A DNA stretch of 46,647 bases, taken from assembly GCA_040880805.1 (NCBI GenBank), contig JBBDHW010000009.1, positions 1 to 46,647 on the forward strand. Direction: 5' to 3'. The translations under genes and the position numbers were made by a program. Each line of letters opens with the position of its first letter. Within the stretch, counting starts at the first letter, position 1. Below, piece after piece: positions 37,096 through 44,755 of this stretch. The DNA is from Acidimicrobiia bacterium (GTDB lineage Bacteria; Actinomycetota; Acidimicrobiia; IMCC26256; DASPTH01). The notes under the pieces were generated by a model. It was not told where the DNA came from. It searched no databases and saw only the letters and a list, made by a program, of their open reading frames with translations.

Positions 37096-37692
37096 TCAGG
37101 GTGTGAGCTCACCCTCGACGACTTGCCGCGCGATCTCGCCGATCTGCACCCGGTTGCTCATCGCCTGCTGCTGGAGGAAGCGCCACGCCTCCTGCTCGGT
37201 CATGCGGTGTTCGTCCATCAGCCGCCCCTTCGCGCGGTCGGCGGTCTTGCGCGCCTCGAGCCGGCCCTGGAGGTCCCCCACTTCCTGTTCGAGCAGGGCG
37301 AGCTCCGCGAATCGGCCGAGCGCGATCTCGATGGCGGGCACGAGGTCGGTCTTCTGGAACGGCTTGACCAGATAGGCCAGTGCGCCGGCGTCGCGTGCCT
37401 GCTCCACAAGGTCGCGCTGCGAGAACGCGGTGAGGATCAGCACGGCGGCGAGACGCTCGCCCGCGATCTGCCGGGCCGCGGAGAGCCCGTCGAGACCGGG
37501 CATCTTGATGTCGAGGATCGCCAGCTCCGGCCGAAGCTCCCGAACCAGATCGATGGCTTCGTCGCCCCGACCGGTCTCGCCCGCGATCTCGTAGCCCTCT
37601 TCCTCGAGCAGCTCCCGCAGATCGAGGCGGATGATCGCCTCGTCCTCGGCGATGACGACGCGCGTGGGCCGAGAGGCCCGGTCCGCCGCCAC
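37096..37692 (-). CDS. pdtaR: ANTAR-domain response regulator (PdtaR-like)
   Basis: 198-aa regulator with an N-terminal receiver domain (VVIAEDEAIIRLDLRELL; phospho-acceptor Asp in AILDIKMPGLDG; VKPFQKTDL) and a C-terminal ANTAR domain (ADRAKGRLMDEHRMTEQEAW) that binds paired RNA hairpins to prevent termination. No partner histidine kinase is in the window. In Mycobacterium the homologue pdtaR also lies next to polA. GTG 37692 is chosen close to the receiver; upstream in-frame starts would overlap the small coiled-coil gene. Confidence 0.88.
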   Translation of the reverse strand: MAADRASRPTRVVIAEDEAIIRLDLRELLEEEGYEIAGETGRGDEAIDLVRELRPELAILDIKMPGLDGLSAARQIAGERLAAVLILTAFSQRDLVEQARDAGALAYLVKPFQKTDLVPAIEIALGRFAELALLEQEVGDLQGRLEARKTADRAKGRLMDEHRMTEQEAWRFLQQQAMSNRVQIGEIARQVVEGELTP

Positions 37693-37702
37693 TCGGTCGC
37701 CG

Positions 37703-38002
37703 TCAGCGAGCCGACAGCTCGGCCGAGATGCGATCGAGGAGCTGGTCCTGCTCCCCCTCGAGCTCCTGCACCGTCTTGCGCAGCGAGTCCCGGTGCCGCG
37801 CGAGCGCATCGGCGTGACGGCGTGCGTCGCGAGCCTCGACATCGGCCAGGGGGGTCTCGGCCACGAGGGCACGCAGGCGGACGTCGTCTGCCTCCTCCTC
37901 GAGGAACACGAGCTGCTCCTCGGTGACGCCGAGCTCGGCGCGGATGCGCTTGAGCCGTTCGCTGACGTCGACGAGGCGCCGTTGCAGGATCGACTGCGAC
38001 AT
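37703..38002 (-). CDS. Small coiled-coil protein, unknown function
   Basis: 99-aa, highly charged protein dominated by heptad-like Leu/Glu/Arg helices (SERLKRIRAELGVTEEQL, RHRDSLRKTVQELEGEQDQL). No signal peptide or membrane helix. ATG 38002 begins SQSILQRRLVDV. It ends 10 nt before the probable start of the ANTAR regulator, so the two are likely co-transcribed. I do not recognise a characterised family. Confidence 0.7.
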   Translation of the reverse strand: MSQSILQRRLVDVSERLKRIRAELGVTEEQLVFLEEEADDVRLRALVAETPLADVEARDARRHADALARHRDSLRKTVQELEGEQDQLLDRISAELSAR

Positions 38003-38135
38003 GGGCCGGGAGTCTACGACCCGGCCCCGCCACCCGTCGGGCCGCGGACTACCAGCCTTCAGTGGAACCGGCAACTTGGTCGATAGGTGGTCGCGGGCCG
38101 GGCGCCACTGCTTTTCGGAAATGAGAGCGGACGAC

Positions 38136-39173
38136 ATGAACCGGCGACGCCGACGGATGCTCATGGCACTCGTCGTCTTCGCGACGGCCTCGGGCGCGGT
38201 CGCGCCAAATCGGGTGACCGCCGACGATCAGCAGAAGCGCGACGCGCTCTCTCTCGCGCGCGATCGGCTGGAGGCCGCCCGCGCGCAGGCCACCGAGCTC
38301 TCCGACAAGATCTCGGCCGCTCAGTCAGAGCAGGCGAAGCTCGAGGACGAGATCGCCGACGCCGAGCGGACCATCCCCGCACTCAGGGACAGGGCCGACC
38401 TCCTGCGCCTCGCGATGAAGCAGCGGGCGGTCCAGCTGTACGTGGGGCACGACCAGCGGATCGACGCGCTCCTCCAGACCGACAGCGTCGTCGACGGTGC
38501 GCGCGCTGCCCTTCTGACCGGCAGCATCGCCACCCGCGATCGCGATCTCGCGGCGGAACTACGCACGACGGCGCACGAGCTCGAAGCACGCGAGGAGCAG
38601 CTCCGCTCCCGACGAGCCGACCTGGCCCGCACGATCGACAGCTTGGCTCCGCTCCAAGACCTGCTGCAGAAGCGGCTCACGGTCGCCGGCGCCGCGTACG
38701 AGAAGGTGAAGCAAGTGGTCGACGACCAGCGCCGACGCGGCGCGACCTCGGACATACCGACGGGTGCCACGCGATGCCCGGTCGACGGATTCGTCGTCTT
38801 CGCCGACGACTTCGGTGAGCCCCGCCCCGGTGACATGGTGCACGAAGGCATCGACATGCCCGCGGTCACCGACACGCCGGTTGTCGCGGTGGTCGACGGG
38901 ATCGTGCGTCACGACGACGGTGGCCCCGGTGGGCACGGCGCGTGGCTCATCGGCACTGACCAGGTCGCGTACTACTCCGCGCACTTCTCGCACTACGAGG
39001 GCGACGACCGCCTCGTGGCCGCGGGTGACGTCATCGGCTATGTGGGCATGACCGGCGACGCGACCGGTCCGCACCTCCACTTCGAGGTGCATCCCGGTGG
39101 GGGGCCGGCGATCGACGGGTATCCGCTGCTCCTCAGCCTTTGCGCGGAGGAGACCGCCAGGCCACTCGGGTAA
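38136..39173 (+). CDS. Secreted M23-family (LytM) peptidase with N-terminal coiled coil
   Basis: 345-aa envelope protein of the EnvC/NlpD-like layout: signal peptide (RRMLMALVVFATASGAVA), a long coiled coil (about residues 25-200), then a LytM/M23 domain. The zinc ligands appear present: HxxxD in VHEGIDMPAV and HxH in GPHLHFEVHP. M23 enzymes cut peptidoglycan cross-bridges or activate amidases. ATG 38121, in frame 15 nt upstream, is an alternative start. It is divergent from the coiled-coil gene and followed 11 nt later by tRNA-Leu. Confidence 0.87.
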   Translation: MNRRRRRMLMALVVFATASGAVAPNRVTADDQQKRDALSLARDRLEAARAQATELSDKISAAQSEQAKLEDEIADAERTIPALRDRADLLRLAMKQRAVQLYVGHDQRIDALLQTDSVVDGARAALLTGSIATRDRDLAAELRTTAHELEAREEQLRSRRADLARTIDSLAPLQDLLQKRLTVAGAAYEKVKQVVDDQRRRGATSDIPTGATRCPVDGFVVFADDFGEPRPGDMVHEGIDMPAVTDTPVVAVVDGIVRHDDGGPGGHGAWLIGTDQVAYYSAHFSHYEGDDRLVAAGDVIGYVGMTGDATGPHLHFEVHPGGGPAIDGYPLLLSLCAEETARPLG

Positions 39174-39184
39174 CGTCACCGGAG

Positions 39185-39268
39185 GCCCGGGTGGCGCAAT
39201 TGGCTGACGCGAGCGGCTCAAAACCGCTTGTCCTTCGGGACGTGTGGGTTCGAGTCCCACCCCGGGCA
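39185..39268 (+). tRNA. tRNA-Leu (CAA)
   Basis: 84-nt class II tRNA. Acceptor stem GCCCGGG (39185-39191) pairs with CCCGGGC (39261-39267), discriminator A 39268. The anticodon stem AGCGG/CCGCT encloses the loop CTCAAAA with anticodon CAA at 39219-39221. A long variable arm (TGTCC-TTC-GGGACG) and T arm GTGGG-TTCGAGT-CCCAC complete the fold. CCA is not encoded. Confidence 0.95.
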
Positions 39269-39281
39269 CGCGAGCGGCTCA
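39268..39281 (+). repeat. 14-nt duplicate of the tRNA-Leu anticodon-arm sequence
   Basis: ACGCGAGCGGCTCA at 39268-39281, starting at the last base of the tRNA, exactly repeats 39207-39220 (end of the D arm to the anticodon loop). A direct repeat spanning a tRNA and its 3' flank is what integration, excision or slippage at a tRNA can leave. Confidence 0.6.
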
Positions 39282-39318
39282 CCAAGGCGCCACGTCACTG
39301 CAACCTCGGAAGCATCGT

Positions 39319-39585
39319 CTGCACTACTCGGTGATCACACGCGCCGAGCTGCTGGCCGGAACAACGGCGAGCAGCACGATCGCGACGCTGCTCGCGCCGT
39401 CTCGAGAACTCGTCGTAGACCGAGCCGTCGCCGATCGCGCCGGCCGTCTCCGCCGCGAGTCGGACATTCGCCTTCCCGATGCCCTGATCGCGGCAACGGC
39501 GATCGAACACGGGCTCGGCTTGGTCACCCGAAACCGACGCGACTTCGCACCCGTGCGCGGCCTGCGGCTTCGGGCGTTGTCGTAG
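39319..39585 (+). pseudogene. PIN-domain (VapC-type) toxin, 5'-truncated
   Basis: The 88 residues from CTG 39319 match the C-terminal two thirds of a VapC ribonuclease: YSVITRAELLAG, then VDRAVADRAGRLRRE, IRLPDALIAATAIEHGLGLV, TRNRRDF, including the conserved acidic residues of these motifs. The N-terminal strand with the first catalytic Asp (LLDTSVL-like) is absent, and the reading frame upstream runs into the tRNA-Leu gene. No antitoxin precedes it. It is therefore a remnant whose 5' half was lost at the tRNA 3' flank. Confidence 0.7.
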
Positions 39586-39597
39586 CGGACGTCGGGA

Positions 39598-40533
39598 CTA
39601 CGTGGAGAGGCTGCCGTTCTCCAACCAGGCGCGGAGTGCGGGATCGAGCGGCGCGACGACCTGCTCGTACAGCGTGAGGTCTTCTGAAGTGAGCACGTCG
39701 CGCCAACGGCCGTTCGTGCCTTTGAAGAAGAAGGCCTCGGCGCCGCCCTTCCAGAGCATGGGCAGCATCGACCTGCCCGATGAATCGTGTTCGAGGGCTT
39801 CCTGCTTCATCGACTCGAAGCGCGCCCCCTCGACCAGCGACGGCCAGTCGTCTTCCGGGACGTCGATGCCGGTGAACGCGGCCACCCGCCGCATCTGTCC
39901 TTCGAGATCGGCGGTGAGGTCGTTGTAGTGCACCGCCAGCACGTTCGGAAGGTCTCGGAACGGCCAGAACGACTCGGCGTGGTAGTGGTGTGACCAGTAC
40001 GGCCAGCCGTCGCGCTCCCACGGGAAGGACGCGCGCGTCATCCACGGCGCCCAGAACTCGCGCGGGTCCTCGGGACAGCGCGGCAAGGGCCCGCCCTCCG
40101 GGTCGCCGCTGGCGAACATCTCGTATGCCTCGTCCGTGTGCGAGTGGTAGTGGTTGAAGATCGACATGAACACGTCGCGCGTGTCGCGTGCGACCCAGAT
40201 GTACCGGACGTCGGGGTAGTACGGCAGCGCGTCGAGCGGCAGGTGGCTCTTGACGAAGCGCTGGTGCTCTTGTGCCTCGATCCCGGCGATCACGCCGTCG
40301 AGTGGGGTCACGCGAAGGTCGATCCACGGCGACAGCGCACCGAGATCCTCGGTGAGCGGAGCGGCACCGAACACGAGAAGGCTCATGATGCGCTGCATCC
40401 ACGTGGTACCCGACTTGTACGACGTGGAGATGATGACGTCGCCCGCTCGCGGCCGGTAGCTGTCCCAGCGCGTGCTGTCGAGATGGTGGTGGCGGTATGT
40501 GCGTACCCTCTGCGGGAGCTCTGTGCCGGCCAC
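39598..40533 (-). CDS. Sulfotransferase family protein
   Basis: 311-aa cytosolic-type sulfotransferase using PAPS. The 5'-phosphosulfate loop is TSYKSGTTWMQRI, the probable catalytic His lies in KSHLPLDALPYYP, the 3'-phosphate site is VARDTRDVFMSIFNHY, and the late FFFKGTNGRWRD matches the conserved RKGxxGDW-type motif. The acceptor is unknown. GTG 40533 begins 11 nt after the MarR stop, so the regulator and enzyme appear to form an operon. Confidence 0.87.
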   Translation of the reverse strand: MAGTELPQRVRTYRHHHLDSTRWDSYRPRAGDVIISTSYKSGTTWMQRIMSLLVFGAAPLTEDLGALSPWIDLRVTPLDGVIAGIEAQEHQRFVKSHLPLDALPYYPDVRYIWVARDTRDVFMSIFNHYHSHTDEAYEMFASGDPEGGPLPRCPEDPREFWAPWMTRASFPWERDGWPYWSHHYHAESFWPFRDLPNVLAVHYNDLTADLEGQMRRVAAFTGIDVPEDDWPSLVEGARFESMKQEALEHDSSGRSMLPMLWKGGAEAFFFKGTNGRWRDVLTSEDLTLYEQVVAPLDPALRAWLENGSLST

Positions 40534-40544
40534 CGGGGTTCGCG

Positions 40545-41027
40545 CTACGGCGCCGGGGGCTCCACGATGCGGTCGAGCAGGTCGAGCAACTGCCGCTGCT
40601 CATCGGCATCGAGCCGGTCGAACACCGTGCCCCCGGCAAAGACCGCGTCGATGATCTCTTCGCTCAAGTGCACGCCCTTCGGAGTGATCACCAAGCGCTT
40701 GACGCGACGGTCGTCGGCGTCCGCCTGGCGCTCGACGAGGCCGAGGTCTTCCAGTCGGTCGACGAGCGCGGTGAGATTCGAGGGGTCGAGGTACAGGCGC
40801 TCTGCGAGCTCACGCATCGACGACGGTTCGCGCAGCGCGTACAGCGCCCGCACCTGAGTGATCGACATGTCCCACTGGGCTGCCCGGCGCGCGGTGTCTT
40901 GCTTGATGCACTGCACCACGCCGAACAGGGTGGCCGTGAGCGCGCGGGCGAGATCTTCACGCGCCTCGACCGGCATCGCCATGGCCCGCGAGTGTAGTTG
41001 GTCCCCGAGATAGTTGGCGAGTACCAT
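40545..41027 (-). CDS. MarR-family transcriptional regulator
   Basis: 160-aa winged-helix regulator: dimerisation helices at both ends, recognition region MRELAERLYLDPSNLTALVDRLEDLGLVER followed by the wing DADDRRVKRLVITPKG. MarR proteins usually repress their own operon and are released by small ligands. Start ATG 41027 has GGTGAG upstream; ATG 40982 is an alternative, in which case two TAGTTGG direct repeats (40995-41001, 41011-41017) would lie in the promoter as possible operator half-sites. Confidence 0.88.
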   Translation of the reverse strand: MVLANYLGDQLHSRAMAMPVEAREDLARALTATLFGVVQCIKQDTARRAAQWDMSITQVRALYALREPSSMRELAERLYLDPSNLTALVDRLEDLGLVERQADADDRRVKRLVITPKGVHLSEEIIDAVFAGGTVFDRLDADEQRQLLDLLDRIVEPPAP

Positions 41028-41074
41028 GGTCGTTGCTCACCGGCATTCGACCGGCCAATCACGGGCTGCGTCCG

Positions 41075-41530
41075 CTACAGGCCGAGGGTCGACTCCACGC
41101 CCGCGTGACGCTCGATCGTGCGCATCCGAGCGCCCACCACCGCAAGCAGCTTCGGCGCGACCGACGGCATTGCGATCTCGAGCATCTCGTTGAACTCGTG
41201 ACGTCCGAGCACCAGCAGGCTCATCGCGCTCGCCGCGGTGACAGTGGCCACGCGCTCTCCGCCGTCGAGCAGCGCCATCTCCCCGAAGAATCCGCCGGCG
41301 ACAATCCGCCCGACCTCATCACCGTCGATGGTCGCGATCGCGTCGCCGGCAACCACCACGAAGAACTCGAGTCCCGGATCGCCCTCACGTGCCACCTCGG
41401 TGCCGGCCTCGACGGCTCGCGGCTTGGCCATCGCCGCGATCCGCTCGATCTCGCCTTCGTCGCACGCCGAGAACAGCCACACGCCCCGCAGCAGCGCGAT
41501 CCGGTGCTCGAGGTCGACCGTGTCGCTCAT
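41075..41530 (-). CDS. Stand-alone cyclic nucleotide-binding domain protein
   Basis: 151-aa protein consisting of one CAP-ED (cNMP-binding) domain: GDPGLEFFVVVAGDAIATIDG, then the phosphate-binding cassette region GGFFGEMALLDGGERVATVTA, whose Gly-Glu and Arg match ligand-binding positions. No DNA-binding or kinase domain is present, so it probably acts through a partner. ATG 41530 lies 13 nt after the FecR-gene stop; it is the last gene of an operon that includes an adenylate cyclase, which makes cAMP the likely ligand (inference). Confidence 0.85.
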   Translation of the reverse strand: MSDTVDLEHRIALLRGVWLFSACDEGEIERIAAMAKPRAVEAGTEVAREGDPGLEFFVVVAGDAIATIDGDEVGRIVAGGFFGEMALLDGGERVATVTAASAMSLLVLGRHEFNEMLEIAMPSVAPKLLAVVGARMRTIERHAGVESTLGL

Positions 41531-41543
41531 GGTGAGCCGAGGC

Positions 41544-42797
41544 TCATGCCGACGGCCGTCGAGCCCCCCGGCGCATCGAACCCGAGTGGCGACGCCGTGA
41601 GCCGAGCACGAACGCGCTCCCGATGACGACCGCCGCAGCGCCGGCGAGGACGTAGGTGGACGTATGGCTGGAAGCGCCGGTGAATGCAAGGGCGGCCGCG
41701 CCGAGCACGTTGATGACCGCGTTGAGCTCACAGGACGCGCCCCGCACGGTCAGCAAGTGCTGACCGGGTGTGGTGCCCCGCGGGATCGTGATCGTGCCCG
41801 CGAAGCTGCCCGTGCTGTCGGTGGGCAGCGTGCCCACTTGCACACCGTCGAACAGCACGGCGACGGTCTCGCTCGGCTTACAGCCCGAACCGCGGAAGGA
41901 CTCCTGGCCGCCGACCTCGATGTTCGGGTCGTCGACGGTGAGCTCGCCGTCGGGCGGGTACTGCGATATCTCGATGTCGTCGGCCTGGACGACCGGCTCC
42001 GGTGGCGGCGGGGGTGGTGGCGGCGGGACCGGCACGGTCTGCGGCTCCGGGTTCGGAGGGGGCTCGCTCGGGGGCGGCAATTCGGAGAAGCCCCCGAGCT
42101 CGAGGAGGTCGTCGAGGAACAGGTTTCCCGCAATGAAGAGGTTGCCGGTGAGGTCTTCGTACGTGAGCTGCTTCAGTTCGCTGAACTGGCCCTGGTCGAG
42201 CGTGACGTTCGTGGCCGAATCGAGCTGCACCGGCGGGGCGTTGCCGAGCTGCACGGTGATGGGGTCCTTGATGTCGATGAACTGACACGAGACCTGCGTG
42301 CCCAGTTGCGTGCAGATCACGACGAACACGGTGCCCTCGACGGCAGCGGTTGCGCCGCCCGCTTTGATCTCGAACGCCCCGGTCTCGGAGACCTTGGCGG
42401 CGCGGTTGAACGCAGAACCGACCGTCAGCGACCCTTGGGTCTGGCGCGCCCCCTGCTTGTTGGTGAGCTTGGAGATCGAGAACTCGGTACTCGGACCGAG
42501 GCGCGTATAGGAGCCGTCGGTATAGCTGATCTCGGCCAGGCCGGCGACGTCGGTGCGGAGCGCGTCGCCCTGGCGCAACGTCTGGCCGTTCTTCCCGGCC
42601 TTGTAGGAAGGCTTGCCCTTTGCCTTGACCGCGACGTTCGGCGTCCGGATCGTGAGCGTCGCCAGCACGGTCGCGGTGGAGGTGGCCTGCTTCGGCTTCG
42701 CAGGCTTCGCGGCGAGCGCGGGCGAGGCCAACGCGAGCAGGCACACCGATACGCCCAGCAGGGAGAGCGCGGCCTTACCCGCCTGCTTCCCCAGCAC
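41544..42797 (-). CDS. Secreted FecR-domain protein with sortase-like C-terminal tail
   Basis: 417-aa exported protein: signal peptide (ALSLLGVSVCLLALASPALA), FecR domain (LRQGDALRTDVAGLAEISY, TRLGPSTEFSI, AVEGTVFVV), a Pro-rich spacer (nine consecutive Pro), a bacterial Ig-like module, and at about residues 370-374 LAFTG followed by a membrane helix and an Arg-rich tail. That end matches a LAXTG/LPXTG cell-wall sorting signal. GTG 42797 has GGGGGAG upstream; the frame is open to 42878, overlapping the cyclase gene, and GTG 42821 is possible. FecR domains often sense or transmit envelope signals. Confidence 0.82.
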   Translation of the reverse strand: MLGKQAGKAALSLLGVSVCLLALASPALAAKPAKPKQATSTATVLATLTIRTPNVAVKAKGKPSYKAGKNGQTLRQGDALRTDVAGLAEISYTDGSYTRLGPSTEFSISKLTNKQGARQTQGSLTVGSAFNRAAKVSETGAFEIKAGGATAAVEGTVFVVICTQLGTQVSCQFIDIKDPITVQLGNAPPVQLDSATNVTLDQGQFSELKQLTYEDLTGNLFIAGNLFLDDLLELGGFSELPPPSEPPPNPEPQTVPVPPPPPPPPPEPVVQADDIEISQYPPDGELTVDDPNIEVGGQESFRGSGCKPSETVAVLFDGVQVGTLPTDSTGSFAGTITIPRGTTPGQHLLTVRGASCELNAVINVLGAAALAFTGASSHTSTYVLAGAAAVVIGSAFVLGSRRRHSGSMRRGARRPSA

Positions 42798-44745
42798 CGA
42801 CCCGTGCTCCCCCAGGTTCACCGGTTGTCTCACCAGTTGTCTCACCGGGTCCTTCACTGGCCGAGTCCCGCACATCATCTGCGTCGTGTCCTGCCATGGT
42901 GTCGGCTGATTGGGCCAAGTTACCTGAATCAGAAGTCACTACTCGCCACAGTCGCAACTCCCGGCTCACGCCCTTCAGCTCCACGGGGCCGACCGGCTCG
43001 ACCGGCGGGGGCGACGGCACCCGGCGCAACACCTGGTCCGAGAGGATGATCTCGCCGCGGCCGGCCGTGGAGCACAACCGCGCGCCGATGTTCACCGTGT
43101 CGCCGACCACGTCGTACTGGCGGCGACGGCGCCCGCCGAAGTGCGCGGCAACGGCTTCGCCGGTGTTGAGGCCGATACCGAACGACACCTCGGGCGCACC
43201 ACGCTCGAGCAGCTCGCGGTTGAGCTGGGGCGTGAGCTCCTGGATTGCGATCGCGCACTCGAGTGCCTGCGCCGGATGGTCACTGGTCGGGATGGGCGCC
43301 CCCCAGACCGCGAAGACCTCGTCGCCGACGTACTTCATCAATGTGCCGCGCATCGCGAGCACGAGTTCGGTGACCCGGTCGTAGTAGTGGTCGAGCATCA
43401 CGCGGACGGTCGCCGGCGACAGGCTCTCCGACAGCGCGGTGAAACCTCTGAGGTCGCAGAACAACACCGTCATGTCGAGCCGTTGGCCCTCGGCCGCGGT
43501 CTCGGCACGATCCTCGTCGACGAGCCGCTTCGCGACGGTCTCGGGCACGTACTGCGAGAACAGCGCGGTGACACGACGCCGTTGCCGAGTCTCACCGAAG
43601 TACCGGAGGACCACAGCACCGAGGAACGCGAGCGCAACGGCAACGAGCGGGTAGATGATGTTGTTGATGGTGCCCGCGTCGAAGCGCGCGACAACCAGGA
43701 CGAGGCAGCCAAATACGAGCAGGAGTGTGACCACGGGCGAGAGCCACAACGGCAGCATGAGCACGAGCAGCCCGACCAGCATCGTGAGGAGCGCCACCCA
43801 CATCAACGTCGTGGTATCGCTTGCTGTCTGGAGATACGTGCCGGTGAGCATCGTGTTGGCCGCGTTGGCGTGCAGGAACACACCCGGGAGGCGCGACGAC
43901 TTGTTCGTCGGCACGAGCCGGACGTCACCCGACAGTGGATCGGTGGCACCGATGAACACGATCTTGCCCGCGACACGACTCGCATCGAGACTCCCGTCGA
44001 GCACGTCGAGTGCGGAGATCGCGCTCGTGGGCTCGGAGAGCTTGGCGGAGAAGTTGAGCACCATCGACGTCTCGGACCCCGTGGGGATGAAACGGTCCGC
44101 TGCGACGACGCCGCCAGGCCGAACGATCGCCGGTGCTGTGACGCCGCGCAGTTTCATCACCGCAACAAGCGCCAACGCGGGAAGGAAGGCGCCCTTCTTG
44201 GTGTCGAAGACGAGCGAGACGCTCCGAACCACACCGTCGGCGGGATCCTGGTTCACCTGGACATGCCCGATCCCGGCGGCGTTCTCCGCGAACTTGTCGT
44301 ACACATTCGTGCCCTCGAGTGCAAGCGGCGGCCGACCGTTCTTTCCGGAAATCGCGTTGGTCACGCCTTCCCCGAAGACCACGTTGCCCGCCTGCTTCAC
44401 AGCCGCCGCGAAGGCGTCGTCGCCGGCAGGATTGTCCGACTGCTGCGAGAACACGAGGTCGAACACAATGACCGCGGCACCCGCCTGCGACAGACGATCG
44501 GTAAGGTCGGCCATCCGCCCGCGCGGCCAGGGCAGCGGGTCGTCGAAGAAGTTGATCGCCTTGCGGTCGATCCCCACGACCACGACGCGCTTGTCGGTGG
44601 GCGCGCCGGGGAAGAGCGCATCGGTGGCGCGGCGCTGGAAGCCCCCGAGCACCTCGGCCGACAGCCCGGCCCAGGCGATACCGGTGACCACAACGGTGAG
44701 CAGGAGAACCGACACCAAGCGCCGGATCAGCACGTGTCGCTTCAC
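42775..44745 (-). CDS. CHASE2-domain class III adenylate/guanylate cyclase
   Basis: 656-aa membrane sensor enzyme. One N-terminal helix (residues 11-28), an extracytoplasmic CHASE2 domain (about 40-305: VVVVGIDRKAINFF, PWPRGRMADLTDRL, AAVIVFDLVFSQ, PGVFLHANAANTML), three helices (about 312-382), then the cyclase. Catalytic residues look intact: metal Asp in FCDLRGFTALSE (D431) and KYVGDE (D475), substrate Lys K471 and Asp D545 favouring ATP, and transition-state N552/R556. The C-terminal 45 residues are a low-complexity tail with a GETTGETTGE repeat. It starts 10 nt after the protease-like gene and its end overlaps the FecR gene start. Confidence 0.92.
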   Translation of the reverse strand: MKRHVLIRRLVSVLLLTVVVTGIAWAGLSAEVLGGFQRRATDALFPGAPTDKRVVVVGIDRKAINFFDDPLPWPRGRMADLTDRLSQAGAAVIVFDLVFSQQSDNPAGDDAFAAAVKQAGNVVFGEGVTNAISGKNGRPPLALEGTNVYDKFAENAAGIGHVQVNQDPADGVVRSVSLVFDTKKGAFLPALALVAVMKLRGVTAPAIVRPGGVVAADRFIPTGSETSMVLNFSAKLSEPTSAISALDVLDGSLDASRVAGKIVFIGATDPLSGDVRLVPTNKSSRLPGVFLHANAANTMLTGTYLQTASDTTTLMWVALLTMLVGLLVLMLPLWLSPVVTLLLVFGCLVLVVARFDAGTINNIIYPLVAVALAFLGAVVLRYFGETRQRRRVTALFSQYVPETVAKRLVDEDRAETAAEGQRLDMTVLFCDLRGFTALSESLSPATVRVMLDHYYDRVTELVLAMRGTLMKYVGDEVFAVWGAPIPTSDHPAQALECAIAIQELTPQLNRELLERGAPEVSFGIGLNTGEAVAAHFGGRRRRQYDVVGDTVNIGARLCSTAGRGEIILSDQVLRRVPSPPPVEPVGPVELKGVSRELRLWRVVTSDSGNLAQSADTMAGHDADDVRDSASEGPGETTGETTGEPGGARVGAGEAGG

Positions 44746-44755
44746 TCGCGCGACC

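Noticed and set aside
39228-39677. Plus-strand open frame spanning the tRNA-Leu gene end and beyond
   Set aside because: It overlaps the tRNA and the better-supported PIN frame and has Arg/Ser/Pro-rich shadow composition.
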